A stretch of DNA of 64,000 nt from Sphingomonas sp. Root720 (GCF_001428605.1 NZ_LMID01000001.1:937372-1001371), one strand, 5' to 3'. Positions 6,487 to 14,894 are shown, counted from the first letter of the stretch. Notes: generated by a model not told the origin, from the sequence alone. Numbers and translations: made by a program.

Positions 6487-7059
6487 GTGACCGCCCCCGC
6501 CCCCGACCTGATCGCGCAGCTCGCGATCGCCGACCGCAAGCTGCTGTTCGCCGGCTATATGCGGAGCTGGCGGTTCGCGAAGCGGCTGACGCAGAGGCAG
6601 GCCGCGCGGATGATCGGCCGCGTGTCGCTGAGCTTCGTCGATGCGGTCGAGCGGGCGATCTACGACCCCAACGATATCGAGCCGGCGGTGATGTGGCCGC
6701 TGCTGCGCCTGGCGGGCCCGCTGCCCGACGGGCTGGACTATCAGGATCCCGAGCCCCCCCGTGCGCCGTTGACCTCCGGCAGCGGCGAGCCCGACGGCGC
6801 GGACGATCACGGTGCGGGACGCCGGCGATCGTCCGCGCCCGAGGGGCCCGATGGCCCTGACCGCGACGATCCGGACCGCGAAGGGCCCGAGGACGATCCG
6901 GTGCCGATCCTGTCGCTGATGCACGGCGAGATCGCGATGCAGCCGTTCCCGGACCGCGCGCTGGTGCGGGTGCTGACGCCCGACGAGGCGACGCGCCTGG
7001 CCGAGCGGCTCGACCAGTTCGCGCATTATGCGCGGTCACTTTCGACACTGCCCAGCTGA
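6487..7059 (+). CDS. HTH-like phage regulator with acidic linker, 190 aa
   Basis: A 190-aa protein from a GTG start. Residues 15-60 (YMRSWRFAKRLTQRQAARMIGRVSLSFVDAVERA) look like an XRE-type HTH. This is followed by a long Pro/Asp/Gly-rich disordered linker and a C-terminal segment (RVLTPDEATRLAERLDQFAHYARSLS). AAGGG stands about 11 bases before the GTG. It is the first gene of the rightward replication block, so it could be a late or replication regulator. Confidence 0.6.
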   Translation: MTAPAPDLIAQLAIADRKLLFAGYMRSWRFAKRLTQRQAARMIGRVSLSFVDAVERAIYDPNDIEPAVMWPLLRLAGPLPDGLDYQDPEPPRAPLTSGSGEPDGADDHGAGRRRSSAPEGPDGPDRDDPDREGPEDDPVPILSLMHGEIAMQPFPDRALVRVLTPDEATRLAERLDQFAHYARSLSTLPS

Positions 7060-7073
7060 AGGAGCACGGGGGG

Positions 7074-7355
7074 ATGCGGTATTTCATCGACGGAAACATC
7101 AAGGCGGTGCCGGCCGTGGTCGACGCGACCAATGGCGACGCGCTGCTCGAGGGGCATCGCGCGGTCGGGTGCGGCGTGGTGCTGTACCTGGCCAGCGGCG
7201 ACGACATCAGCTTCACGATCGCGACGTCCCAGCCCGCTGCGCCGGCCGACACGGTGACACTGGAAGGGCCGGCGCGGATCGAGGAATATCTCGGCCCCAA
7301 GAGCAATATCTACGTCCTGGCGATCACCGGCACGCCGAAGTTCCGACAGTTCTAA
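7074..7355 (+). CDS. Hypothetical phage protein, 93 aa
   Basis: A 93-aa, beta-rich acidic protein (MRYFIDGNIKAVPAVVDATNGDALLEG...) located three bases before the primase gene. The start follows a GGGGGG run. No recognised domain. Confidence 0.6.
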   Translation: MRYFIDGNIKAVPAVVDATNGDALLEGHRAVGCGVVLYLASGDDISFTIATSQPAAPADTVTLEGPARIEEYLGPKSNIYVLAITGTPKFRQF

Positions 7356-7358
7356 GCC

Positions 7359-8600
7359 ATGGCCGGGGGGCGATCAGGATCGGGGCGCAGGCAGGCGGGA
7401 TCCGCGAGGCATGGCGGCGCCGGCGGCTTCAACCCGATCGAGTTCAAGACGATCTGCCGCATGCTCAACGAGCGTGCGCGCGAGCTGGCGCCCGATCTCC
7501 TTCCCAATGGGGTGTTCGATCCGCCGACCGGCAGCCCGACGCACTGGAAAACCAGCAATATGGATGACGTCAAAAGCGGATCCTATTCGCTGACGGTCGA
7601 CCTGACCGGCAAGTATGTCGGCCATTGGCATGATTTCGGCGGCGCTCGCCCCGGCGAGGAAGACGGCGACATGCTGGACCTGATCCGGATCCGGCGGTGC
7701 GGCGGCAACCAGGTCGACGCGATCGGGTGGGCGAAGGACTTCCTCGGCATCACGAACGGCGACCGATCGAGCTTCGAACGGGCGCGGCGCGCGATCGAGC
7801 GCGACGCCAGCGCGCGCGAGGCGCAGCACGCGGCCGAGATCCAGAAGATCCGGGACGGGGCACGCAACATGTGGCTGCATGCGGCGGTGCTGCCGGGCAC
7901 GCCGGCCGAGCTGTATCTGCGCGGCCGGTCGATCGACTGCCGCGCGCTCGGCCGCGCGCCGGGGGCGCTGCGGTTCCGGCCCGATGCGACGAACAAGGAA
8001 GCGGGATCGAAGCTGCCGTGCATGGTGGCGGCGATCGTCGGCCTCGACGGCGCGCATCTCGGCACGCACCGGACATGGATCAGCCAACGGCCCGACGGGA
8101 GCTGGGGCAAGGCGCTGCTCGCCGATCCCAAGCTGACGCTGGGGGCGAGCAAGGGCGGGTTCATTCCGCTGTGGCGCGGCGACGGCGCCGGCAAGCTGGC
8201 GACGATCGCGCCGGGCACCGACATCTATGTGTCGGAAGGGATCGAAGACGGGCTGTCGGTGGCGATGGGGATGCCCGACAAGCGGATCATCGCGGCGGTG
8301 AGCCTGTCCAAGGTGGGATCGCTTCAGCTCCCCGAGCAGGCCGGTTCGATCATCATCGTCGGGCAGAACGACCCCTATGGATCGAAGGCGGTCGACGCGC
8401 TCGAGCGCGAGATCGGCAAGCTGCAGGCGCGCGGGTTCAAGGTGCGGATCATCTACCCGCCGCGCACGCCGATCGGCGGCGGCGGGGCACCGGATCCCGC
8501 CGCGTTCAACACGGCGCCGGCGTTCAAGGATTTCAACGAATGGCTGTGCAAGGATCCGGACGGGTTCTTCGGCCGCAAAGCCGGGAGGGCTGTGGCGTGA
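7359..8600 (+). CDS. Toprim-type phage primase-like protein
   Basis: A 413-aa protein organised like phage or plasmid primases of the DUF7146/Toprim type. An N-terminal region (HWKTSNMDDVKSGSYSLTVD...YVGHWHDFG) with the GHWHDF primase phrase is followed by a middle domain and a C-terminal Toprim core (about residues 285-375). The core contains DIYVSEGIEDGLSVAM, the catalytic Glu motif, and later IIIVGQNDP in place of the usual Asp-x-Asp. It would synthesise primers for phage replication, acting with the helicase-like ATPase two genes downstream. The third gene of the set, a methyltransferase, overlaps its stop codon. Confidence 0.78.
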   Translation: MAGGRSGSGRRQAGSARHGGAGGFNPIEFKTICRMLNERARELAPDLLPNGVFDPPTGSPTHWKTSNMDDVKSGSYSLTVDLTGKYVGHWHDFGGARPGEEDGDMLDLIRIRRCGGNQVDAIGWAKDFLGITNGDRSSFERARRAIERDASAREAQHAAEIQKIRDGARNMWLHAAVLPGTPAELYLRGRSIDCRALGRAPGALRFRPDATNKEAGSKLPCMVAAIVGLDGAHLGTHRTWISQRPDGSWGKALLADPKLTLGASKGGFIPLWRGDGAGKLATIAPGTDIYVSEGIEDGLSVAMGMPDKRIIAAVSLSKVGSLQLPEQAGSIIIVGQNDPYGSKAVDALEREIGKLQARGFKVRIIYPPRTPIGGGGAPDPAAFNTAPAFKDFNEWLCKDPDGFFGRKAGRAVA

Positions 8601-9457
8601 GCGAGATCAGGAGACCCGTCCTGCGCTGGCTAGGCGGAAAATATCGGCTTGCGCCGTGGATAATCAGTCACTTTCCCGCGCATCGAATCTACGTCGAGCC
8701 GTTTGGCGGAGCGGCATCGGTCCTTCTGCAAAAGCCTCGCGCCTATAATGAGACATACAATGATCTCGATGGCGAACTCGTAAACCTATTCGGCGTTCTT
8801 CGTAGCGAGCGCGCGGGTGATCTTCTTAAACTGCTTAAACTAACGCCGTATTCTCGAGCCGAATACTTAGCTGCCTTTGACCTCGTTACGGAGCCAGTTG
8901 AGCGCGCCCGTCGTGCCATTGTGCGGTCGCATCTCGCCCATGGCACCGGAGGATGCCGGATCGACCGCCCCACCGGGTTCCGCACTGATGGCGTGTCCGG
9001 CACTACCAACGTAGCTGGCGAGTGGGCAGATCTGCCCGCCGCGCTCGAAGCGGTCATCGACCGGATGCGCGGCGTGACTATCGAGTGCCGGCCGGCACTG
9101 GAAATGCTGACCCGTTTCGATGGCGATCAATCGCTGATCTATCTCGATCCGCCCTACTTGCCGGCGACCCGCTCGACCAAGTCACGTCGGCCTGGCGAGC
9201 GATATCACACCTACGCCTATGAGATGACTGTGGAAGATCATGCGGAGCTGCTTGCCGTCGCAGCGAGGTCGAGAGCAATGATCCTCATCTCCGGTTATCC
9301 CGACACCCTATATGACGACGCACTTTCTGGCTGGAAACGCGTCGAGATGGCAGCTCGGGCGCATCGCAACTCCCCGCGCACTGAAGTGCTGTGGATCAAC
9401 CCGCAGGCTGTAACGGCACTTGAACCGGCGCAGCCCGCCTTGAAGCTGGTGAGCTGA
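8597..9457 (+). CDS. D12-class adenine-N6 DNA methyltransferase
   Basis: A 286-aa Dam-type enzyme from GTG 8597, whose start overlaps the primase stop (GTGA). It shows RWLGGKYRL at the N-terminus, motif I YVEPFGGAASVL and the catalytic DPPY (YLDPPYLPATR) in the order typical of the D12 class (PF02086). It would methylate adenine in phage DNA, probably against host restriction; the target cannot be read. Its codon use is visibly less GC-biased than the genes on either side, especially around 8640-8900, suggesting recent acquisition between primase and helicase. Confidence 0.9.
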   Translation: MSEIRRPVLRWLGGKYRLAPWIISHFPAHRIYVEPFGGAASVLLQKPRAYNETYNDLDGELVNLFGVLRSERAGDLLKLLKLTPYSRAEYLAAFDLVTEPVERARRAIVRSHLAHGTGGCRIDRPTGFRTDGVSGTTNVAGEWADLPAALEAVIDRMRGVTIECRPALEMLTRFDGDQSLIYLDPPYLPATRSTKSRRPGERYHTYAYEMTVEDHAELLAVAARSRAMILISGYPDTLYDDALSGWKRVEMAARAHRNSPRTEVLWINPQAVTALEPAQPALKLVS

Positions 9458-11358
9458 TGGGCATCGCCGACATCAAGCCACAGGACGCGCCGGATCTGCG
9501 GCCGTCGAACGATGGGCCCGAGGACCGCGAGCCCGATCGGCCGCTGCTGCCGGCGGGATGCCCGGTCACGCCGCTCGGCCGACTGGGCACGGCGAGCTAC
9601 TTCCTCGACGAAGCGCGCCAGATGGTGAAGATGTCGACCAAGGATTGGAACGATGTCTGCATCATGACCTTATATGGTCGGCAGTATAACTTCCTCGAAC
9701 AAAATTGGCCGCGCTACGGCAAACCCGTCAAAGACCCGGCGACGGGCAAGGAATATTACCCGATCGTCGGTTTCGTCTATGCCGATGTCAAAAAGGCGAT
9801 GGTGCAGGCGGCGAGCTTCGCCGGCATCTTCGACCCCGAGGGCAAGGTGCGCGAGCGCGGCGCGCATCGCGGATCCGACGGCGAGCTGATCCTGCATTGC
9901 GGCGATCGCGTGCTGATCGGCGGGCTGAAACGGGTCAACGGCGAAAGCCGGCCGACGCGCTGGGCCGATCCCGGCCTGGTCGACGGCTATGTCTATCCGA
10001 CCAAGCCCGGCATCCCCAAGCCCGCCCCGGAAAGCCCCGACACGGCGCCGGCGGCGAAGACCTATGCGATGCTCAAGACGTGGAACTGGGTCCGCCCGTC
10101 CACCGATCCGTGGCTGTTGCTCGGCCTGCTCGGTGCGATGGCCGTCGCGGGGGCGTTACCATGGCGGCCGCATGGCTGGATCACGGGCAGCCGCGGCACC
10201 GGCAAGACGACGCTGAACGGCGAGCATGGCCTGATCGCGATCATGTTCGGCGACGGCGTGATCCGCACCGCCGACGCGACCGAGGCCGGCATCCGCCAGC
10301 TCACCAAGCTGCAGACCTTGCCGATCATGTTCGACGAGCGCGAGCCGAGCGAACAGGGCACCGCGAGCGACCCGGTGATCAAGCTGGCGCGCCTGGCGTC
10401 GTCGGGTTCGAAGATCCATCGCGGATCGCAGGATCATACGGCACAGGAATTCGCCGCGCAGACGTGCTTCCTGTTCTCGTCGATCCTCGTGCCGCCGATG
10501 CTGGCGCAGGATCGCAGCCGACTGACGTTCTTCGAGCTCAAGAAGCTCGAGGACGGATCGGGAATCCGGCTCGATCCCGTCGAGTGGCGGCAGAACGGCG
10601 CGCAGCTCCGCCGGCGGATGGTCGACCAATGGCCGCGCTTCCAGGAGACGCTGGAAGCCTATCAGCTCGGCTTGATGCGGGTCGGCTTCGACCAGCGCGG
10701 GCAAGACCAGTACGGCACGTTGCTGGCCTGCGTCGACCTCTTGATGTTCGACAGCGCGGCCGGACTACTCGAGGAAAAATACGATCCGATCGCCGAGGAC
10801 GTCATGCCCTCGCGCGTCGCCGAATGGGCGGAGCGGCTGCGCTTCATCATGACGAGCGAGCAACAGGACGATCGCGCCGACGAGGCCGACGCGGCGACGC
10901 ACCTGGCGTCAAGCTATCTGCACACCAAGGGCGGCGAGGATCTCGAGCCGATTTCGCGCGTGCTCCGCAAGGGCATGATGATGACGAACGATCAGGTGCT
11001 GAACCGCGCCCGTTCGCGGTTGTCGGCCGTGGGCCTGCGCCTGGTCAACAAGGTGGATAAGATCGACAAAAACGGTCAACCCGTCGTCGGTATCAAGCCG
11101 GCGGTGCTCGGCGAGCGGGTTTATGTCGCGATCGGCGGCAAGCGGCTGCTGGGCCTGGCCAAGCTGTTCGAAAAGACGGTGTGGGCCGGCGGCGTGTGGG
11201 GGCAGAGCTTCGGCCGGCTGCCCGATGCCATCAAGGGCGTCGACGTGAAGTTCGACGGCATCAAGGACCGCGCCACGCTCGTTCCGCTCGAGCATATCTG
11301 CAGCCTCGAGATCGACGACGAGGACCGGCCGCTGCTGCCGGAGCAGGGCGCGTTGTGA
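9457..11358 (+). CDS. Phage replication helicase/ATPase-like protein
   Basis: A 633-aa protein with a P-loop WITGSRGTGKTTL (about residues 243-255). Downstream lie TLPIMFDEREP, likely Walker B, and SSILVPPMLAQDRSRLTFFEL, resembling sensor segments. The arrangement resembles DUF927 or D5-type phage helicase and primase-associated ATPases. The start ATG overlaps the methyltransferase stop (TGATG). With the primase at 7359 it probably forms the phage replisome. Exact family is uncertain. Confidence 0.72.
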   Translation: MGIADIKPQDAPDLRPSNDGPEDREPDRPLLPAGCPVTPLGRLGTASYFLDEARQMVKMSTKDWNDVCIMTLYGRQYNFLEQNWPRYGKPVKDPATGKEYYPIVGFVYADVKKAMVQAASFAGIFDPEGKVRERGAHRGSDGELILHCGDRVLIGGLKRVNGESRPTRWADPGLVDGYVYPTKPGIPKPAPESPDTAPAAKTYAMLKTWNWVRPSTDPWLLLGLLGAMAVAGALPWRPHGWITGSRGTGKTTLNGEHGLIAIMFGDGVIRTADATEAGIRQLTKLQTLPIMFDEREPSEQGTASDPVIKLARLASSGSKIHRGSQDHTAQEFAAQTCFLFSSILVPPMLAQDRSRLTFFELKKLEDGSGIRLDPVEWRQNGAQLRRRMVDQWPRFQETLEAYQLGLMRVGFDQRGQDQYGTLLACVDLLMFDSAAGLLEEKYDPIAEDVMPSRVAEWAERLRFIMTSEQQDDRADEADAATHLASSYLHTKGGEDLEPISRVLRKGMMMTNDQVLNRARSRLSAVGLRLVNKVDKIDKNGQPVVGIKPAVLGERVYVAIGGKRLLGLAKLFEKTVWAGGVWGQSFGRLPDAIKGVDVKFDGIKDRATLVPLEHICSLEIDDEDRPLLPEQGAL

Positions 11359-11382
11359 CGCGGCGCGGGGAGCAGACAAGCG

Positions 11383-11414
11383 AAGGGCCGGCGGGATCGC
11401 TCCTGCCGGCCCTT
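11383..11414. terminator. Bidirectional terminator-like hairpin
   Basis: AAGGGCCGGC and GCCGGCCCTT form a perfect 10-bp stem with a 12-nt loop in the 74-bp gap between the convergent helicase and ArdC-like genes. The A/T ends of the stem fit a bidirectional terminator. Confidence 0.6.
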
Positions 11415-11432
11415 GCCGCCGTCCTGGGTCGT

Positions 11433-12383
11433 TTAGAGCGCCAAGGCGAACTGAACCCGCTCGGCGGCCGCGACGGGCTCCACGGCCGCTGTTTGGCCGG
11501 CCGCGCCCTGGCCCGCTTCGGCCAACACCATATCGGCGGCGGCCTGCGCGAGGCTGGCGGCGCGGAAGATCGCCCGCTTGTCGTTCTTGAGCGCCTGCAG
11601 CCAGTTGCCGACATAGGCCGCGTGGTTGTCGATATGCTCGCCGGCGACGCCGAGGCGGGCACAGACGAACGCCGAGCCGATCTCCGCGACCAGCTCCTCG
11701 AACGCATAGTCGGCGTCGCCGAACGCCTTGCCCTTGGTCCGGTCGAGCCGGTGGGGCGCGCCCGTCCAGTGCACGACCTCGTGCGCCATGGTGGCGAGGT
11801 AGCCGCCGACGGTGGTGAAGCGATCGAACGCCGGCAGGTGGATGTCGTCCGTCCCGCGATGGTAATAGGCGCGCTCGCCGCCATCCTCGACGATCCGCGC
11901 GCCGCTCGAGCGGATGGCGGCCTCGGCCGCCGCGTCCCGCTCCTTGCCGGCGACGATCGCCACGGGCGCCGGCGCGAAGCGATCGGGCAGGCCGTCGATC
12001 TGGTCGACGTTGAACACGTGGTAGCCGCGCAGCATCCCGACCTTGCGCGTTCCCTCGCCCTCGTCGCTGCCGCCATCCTTGTCGGCCTCAACCTCGAGGG
12101 TCTTGAAGAACACGATCTGCGTGGCCTTTTCGCCCTTGCGGACCATGCCGCCGAACGCCTTGGCCTGGTTGAAGGTCATCCAGCGGCCCGAACCGTAGCC
12201 CTTGGCCATGGCGGCGGCCCACAGCAGCAGCACATTGATGCCGCGATAGGCTTCGCCGTTCGAGCGGACCGGGACGATCGAGCCGCCGGCCGCCGTCCAG
12301 GGCCGGGCCCAGGGCTTGGCGCCGGCCTCGATCGCGGCGACGAGCTGATCGGTGATCTGCTGGTGGAGGTCGATCTTCGACAT
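11433..12383 (-). CDS. ArdC-like antirestriction protein / polyvalent metallopeptidase
   Basis: A 316-aa protein with an N-terminal ArdC ssDNA-binding domain (about residues 5-130; WARPW, YRGINVLLLW, GYGSGRWMTFNQAKAFGG and VRKGEKATQIVFFK are hallmark phrases). A C-terminal zincin (MPTase-PolyVal type) follows, with HEVVH at 201-205 and a Glu-rich third-ligand helix (YAFEELVAEIGSAF). ArdC proteins of plasmids protect incoming DNA from type I restriction and are often delivered with it. The gene is opposite in orientation to the surrounding phage genes and is first-to-second in a short operon with the 61-aa gene. All key residues are present. Confidence 0.9.
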   Translation of the reverse strand: MSKIDLHQQITDQLVAAIEAGAKPWARPWTAAGGSIVPVRSNGEAYRGINVLLLWAAAMAKGYGSGRWMTFNQAKAFGGMVRKGEKATQIVFFKTLEVEADKDGGSDEGEGTRKVGMLRGYHVFNVDQIDGLPDRFAPAPVAIVAGKERDAAAEAAIRSSGARIVEDGGERAYYHRGTDDIHLPAFDRFTTVGGYLATMAHEVVHWTGAPHRLDRTKGKAFGDADYAFEELVAEIGSAFVCARLGVAGEHIDNHAAYVGNWLQALKNDKRAIFRAASLAQAAADMVLAEAGQGAAGQTAAVEPVAAAERVQFALAL

Positions 12384-12386
12384 GGG

Positions 12387-12572
12387 TTAAGCCTCCACGC
12401 CGTCGGTGTAGTCGATATCCTCGATCAGCCAGCCATTGATGCGGAGGATTTCGCCCGTATCGTTGCAGACGGCTTCGAAAGTGCCGTCCAGATCCGCGTC
12501 AGCGGAGAAAGTTACGTCGAGAGTGTAGGGGCCCATTTCGATGGTGGCCGAGCGCTTCGGTTCGTTGCTCAT
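12387..12572 (-). CDS. Small acidic hypothetical protein, 61 aa
   Basis: A 61-aa acidic protein (MSNEPKRSATIEMGPYTLDVTF...) directly upstream of the ArdC-like gene on the same strand, three bases apart. It is negatively charged, as DNA-mimic antirestriction proteins often are, but no family is recognised and that role is speculation. Confidence 0.6.
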   Translation of the reverse strand: MSNEPKRSATIEMGPYTLDVTFSADADLDGTFEAVCNDTGEILRINGWLIEDIDYTDGVEA

Positions 12573-12620
12573 GATCGGTCCTTTCTGACCATCGGCGCGG
12601 CCGGTTGCCGTCGCCTTGTC

Positions 12621-12654
12621 TGTCTATGTTTTGATAGACACGCTTCATTGTCAA
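12621..12654 (-). promoter_or_regulatory. Palindromic operator and -35 element upstream of the ArdC operon
   Basis: TGTCTAT-GTTTTG-ATAGACA (12621-12640) is a perfect 7-bp inverted repeat. On the minus strand a consensus -35 TTGACA lies at 12654-12649, nine bases upstream of it. The repeat therefore covers the spacer or -10 region of the promoter for the 61-aa and ArdC-like genes. A good -10 is not obvious. It differs from the CI-type operators in this prophage. Confidence 0.5.
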
Positions 12655-12913
12655 TCCCTCTCAGAAAAAAAATATCGAGGCGTGGTATTTGGCAGTTTTC
12701 CGCCGTGGCAAGCGGCCAACGTGCGCGATCAGCGTTCGATGCCCGGAGGGCAGCGGACGCGGTGCGATCGCGCTCCACCTGCACCTTCCCGCGCCCGGCC
12801 GACCTCTTGGCCTGGCCCCGGCCCGCGCCGTCTTTTTTTGCGTCCCGCGCCCCGGCCCGCTTGATACCAACAGGAAAGGGGCTCAAGGTGGCGGTACAGC
12901 CGGGCTGGGGGGC

Positions 12914-13164
12914 GGTTCCATTATGGAACGCCGATGGAACCCGAAATGGAACCGGCTTTTCCAACGATATCAACAGCTTAACGGGACGGTTCCGCCGGTT
13001 CCACTTCCTCGCGCGCGCGCGTGACACGATCACACACACATGCGCGTACGTGAGACTAAACCCTATGGAACCGGTGGAACCGGTGGAACCAGTCTCTTAT
13101 CTATCTGATCTTGCTCGCTTTTCCGGTTCCATTTCCGGTTCCATCTCAATCGGGCAATGGAACC
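12914..13164. repeat. Cluster of about 13 TGGAACC / GGTTCCA motifs
   Basis: Within 250 bp the core TGGAAC(C) or its complement occurs at about 12914, 12924, 12935, 12947, 12988, 12997, 13066, 13075, 13084, 13125, 13137 and 13158. The direct run at 13066-13090 is spaced exactly 9 bp (TGGAACCGG units), and two complement copies at 13125 and 13137 are 12 bp apart. The motifs are present in both orientations around an alternating (GC/CA) stretch at 13010-13050. This is the layout of an iteron-type origin or a terminase pac site. No gene explains it. Confidence 0.75.
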
Positions 13165-13458
13165 GGGCGCGGCCTTTCCATCCTAAGTCACTGAAAACCA
13201 ATAAAATATGGGGTGGATACGCAGGTTCCGGCTCGGCCGGTGCTGATCTGGGCCTGTTTGGACGGGGTGGGTGGCGAAAGTTTCGGCGGGGGGTGCGGCG
13301 ATCGGCGCGCCTGGCGATGTCGATCGAGGTCCGCGACCAGGCCGCGAGCTGCTCGATGCGGAATGGCGGATTTCCGCCGTTTTCCGGGATGCTGATCGCG
13401 CATGTTGGAAAGGCGATGTTGGAAGGATCGGCGCAAAGCGTTGATCCTGCGACGTTTT

Positions 13459-13499
13459 CCGGGCCGCGTCGTCAGTCTGACAGACTGAACGCGGCCGGG
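13459..13499. repeat. Long imperfect palindrome upstream of terminase
   Basis: A 15-bp perfect core CAGTCTGACAGACTG (13473-13487) is flanked by arms CCGGGCCGCGT and ACGCGGCCGGG. These pair except for one mismatch and a small bulge, giving a stem of roughly 18 bp. There is no T tract. It could be a cruciform or hairpin used in packaging or origin function. Confidence 0.55.
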
Positions 13500-13803
13500 C
13501 CGATCGGCCGGCTCGGCGAAGCCGAGGGGGGCCGTTCCCCCCATCGCGCGCCGCCCTCCCCGCTCCTGCTCGCGCACGAGATTTTCCGGATTTTGGGCCG
13601 GCCCTCGCTCCCCCTTCCATGTCGGCCCCATGGGGGTGCGGCTTCCCTCGACGTGTTTGGCCGGGGCCGGGGGTGCGAAAGCTGGGGACATTGCCCCACG
13701 GGCCGGGGCGAGGCGCGTCTCTCGGGAGCGCGCAACCGGGGCCGGGGGCATGGGAAGGGCGCGATCGGCGCCAAGGGCACAACGCTAGGTAGGGGCCGGG
13801 GCC

Positions 13804-14400
13804 ATGTCAACTGAGACCGGCGACGCCAAAGTGGTCGGCGACCTCGTGGGCGGCGCGAAAGCGACGTATGAGCGGGCGCTGGCCGAAGAGGCCGAGCAGC
13901 TCGATCTGCTCGGCGCGCCCAGTCCGGAGCAGATCGCGGAAGCACGCGAGCGCCTCGGCCCGATGGCCGGCCATCTTGCCGTGCTGCGAGAAGCCCGGCG
14001 CGGTCGGCCGCCTGGCGCTCGCAACAAGCGAACCGACGATTATGCCCGGCTTCTGCTCAGCCACGGACGGGATCCGGGCGTTAACATGATGATCCTCGCC
14101 AACACGGCCCCCGAAGTTCTCATGAAGAACAGCGAACGCACCGTCACGCGCGTTACCAAGGACGGCCAAGTAATCACATATACCGAAAGCATGTCTTACA
14201 GTGAGGCATTGTCGCTCATCTTGCGCGCGTCCGAAGGTGTTCAGCCGTACATCAACAGCAAGAAGCCGATCGCCGTGGATGCGACGATCCGGGGCGTGCG
14301 GGTGATCGAGCAGCGCGGCGAGATGAAGCCGGTGGGCCCGACGATCGAGGGCACGCCGATCCGCGTCGCCAAGGATCTCGATCTGGATGACGACGCATGA
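13804..14400 (+). CDS. Putative terminase small subunit
   Basis: A 198-aa protein directly upstream of the large terminase operon. The middle segment (LREARRGRPPGARNKRTDDYARLLLSHG) is an Arg-rich, DNA-binding-like phrase seen near the N-terminus of small terminases and other phage DNA-binding proteins. The C-terminal half has no clear family. The assignment rests mostly on position, immediately right of the motif-rich non-coding region and two genes before terL. Confidence 0.5.
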   Translation: MSTETGDAKVVGDLVGGAKATYERALAEEAEQLDLLGAPSPEQIAEARERLGPMAGHLAVLREARRGRPPGARNKRTDDYARLLLSHGRDPGVNMMILANTAPEVLMKNSERTVTRVTKDGQVITYTESMSYSEALSLILRASEGVQPYINSKKPIAVDATIRGVRVIEQRGEMKPVGPTIEGTPIRVAKDLDLDDDA

Positions 14401-14894
14401 TCTGGACACGCTCACATCGTCGGGATCCGCGCGCGCTGGTGCTCGCCGATCGACATTACAGCCGGCAGAAACCGGGCACGGATCAGTTCGTCAAGGCGGG
14501 CAGTTGTGCGGTTTTCTACGCCGAGGTCGATGGATGCGCCGCGCTTTGGGCAACCGTGGTGCAGCGCTTCGTCGGGCACGCCTGGCCTGGCGCTTGGGAA
14601 TGCGCGCTTTTCCGCAACGAAGGGGCGGGCGTCGCTTCGAAGCTGATCCGGGACGCCGTGGCGGCTACCCTCGCTCACTATGGCGAGCCGCCAACGGTCG
14701 GCATGATCACCTTCGTCGACCCCGCTTGTGTGCGTAAGAAGCGCGACCCCGGCCATAGCTTCATCATCGCCGGTTTCCGACCGATCGCCTGCACGCTGAA
14801 AGGGCTGCTGGTGCTACAGCTAGAGCCCGATCGGATGCCCGCTCCCGCTCCGTTGGCATTCTCTGCGCCTAGCTTCCTCGAGGAGGCGGCATGA
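14397..14894 (+). CDS. GNAT-like phage protein, possibly Mom-type DNA modification
   Basis: A 165-aa protein overlapping its neighbours by 4 bases on both sides. The N-terminal ADRHYSRQKPGTDQF, the central ECALFRNEGAGVASKLIRDAV and the phrases TFVDP and RKKRDPGHSFIIAGFRP resemble a phage family with an acetyltransferase (GNAT) fold. Phage Mu Mom, which makes carbamoylmethyl-adenine to block restriction, belongs to that fold. The match is from remembered motif patterns, not an alignment. Its location between terS and terL would suit a virion-DNA modifier. An unrelated GNAT enzyme is an alternative. Confidence 0.5.
   Translation: MIWTRSHRRDPRALVLADRHYSRQKPGTDQFVKAGSCAVFYAEVDGCAALWATVVQRFVGHAWPGAWECALFRNEGAGVASKLIRDAVAATLAHYGEPPTVGMITFVDPACVRKKRDPGHSFIIAGFRPIACTLKGLLVLQLEPDRMPAPAPLAFSAPSFLEEAA

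Larger units (their letters stand above)
12573..13803. other. 1.2-kb gene-free stretch between the ArdC operon and terminase
   Basis: No convincing gene is seen on either strand; the open frames here are Arg/Pro/Gly-rich GC artefacts. The stretch holds an inverted repeat at 12621-12640, a dense cluster of TGGAACC/GGTTCCA motifs (12914-13164), an AT-richer stretch at 13091-13120 and 13190-13215, and a long palindrome (13459-13499). Such a non-coding block just before the small terminase gene suits a packaging site or replication origin. Confidence 0.6.

Noticed and set aside
13183-13782. Arg/Pro-rich open frames on both strands in the gene-free region
   Set aside because: Low-complexity GC artefacts; no ribosome-binding sites, and the region is better explained by DNA motifs.
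11181-13814. Very long plus-strand open frame (877 codons)
   Set aside because: It is antisense to the ArdC-like gene and then runs through non-coding DNA; the composition is an artefact of high GC, with no recognisable domain.
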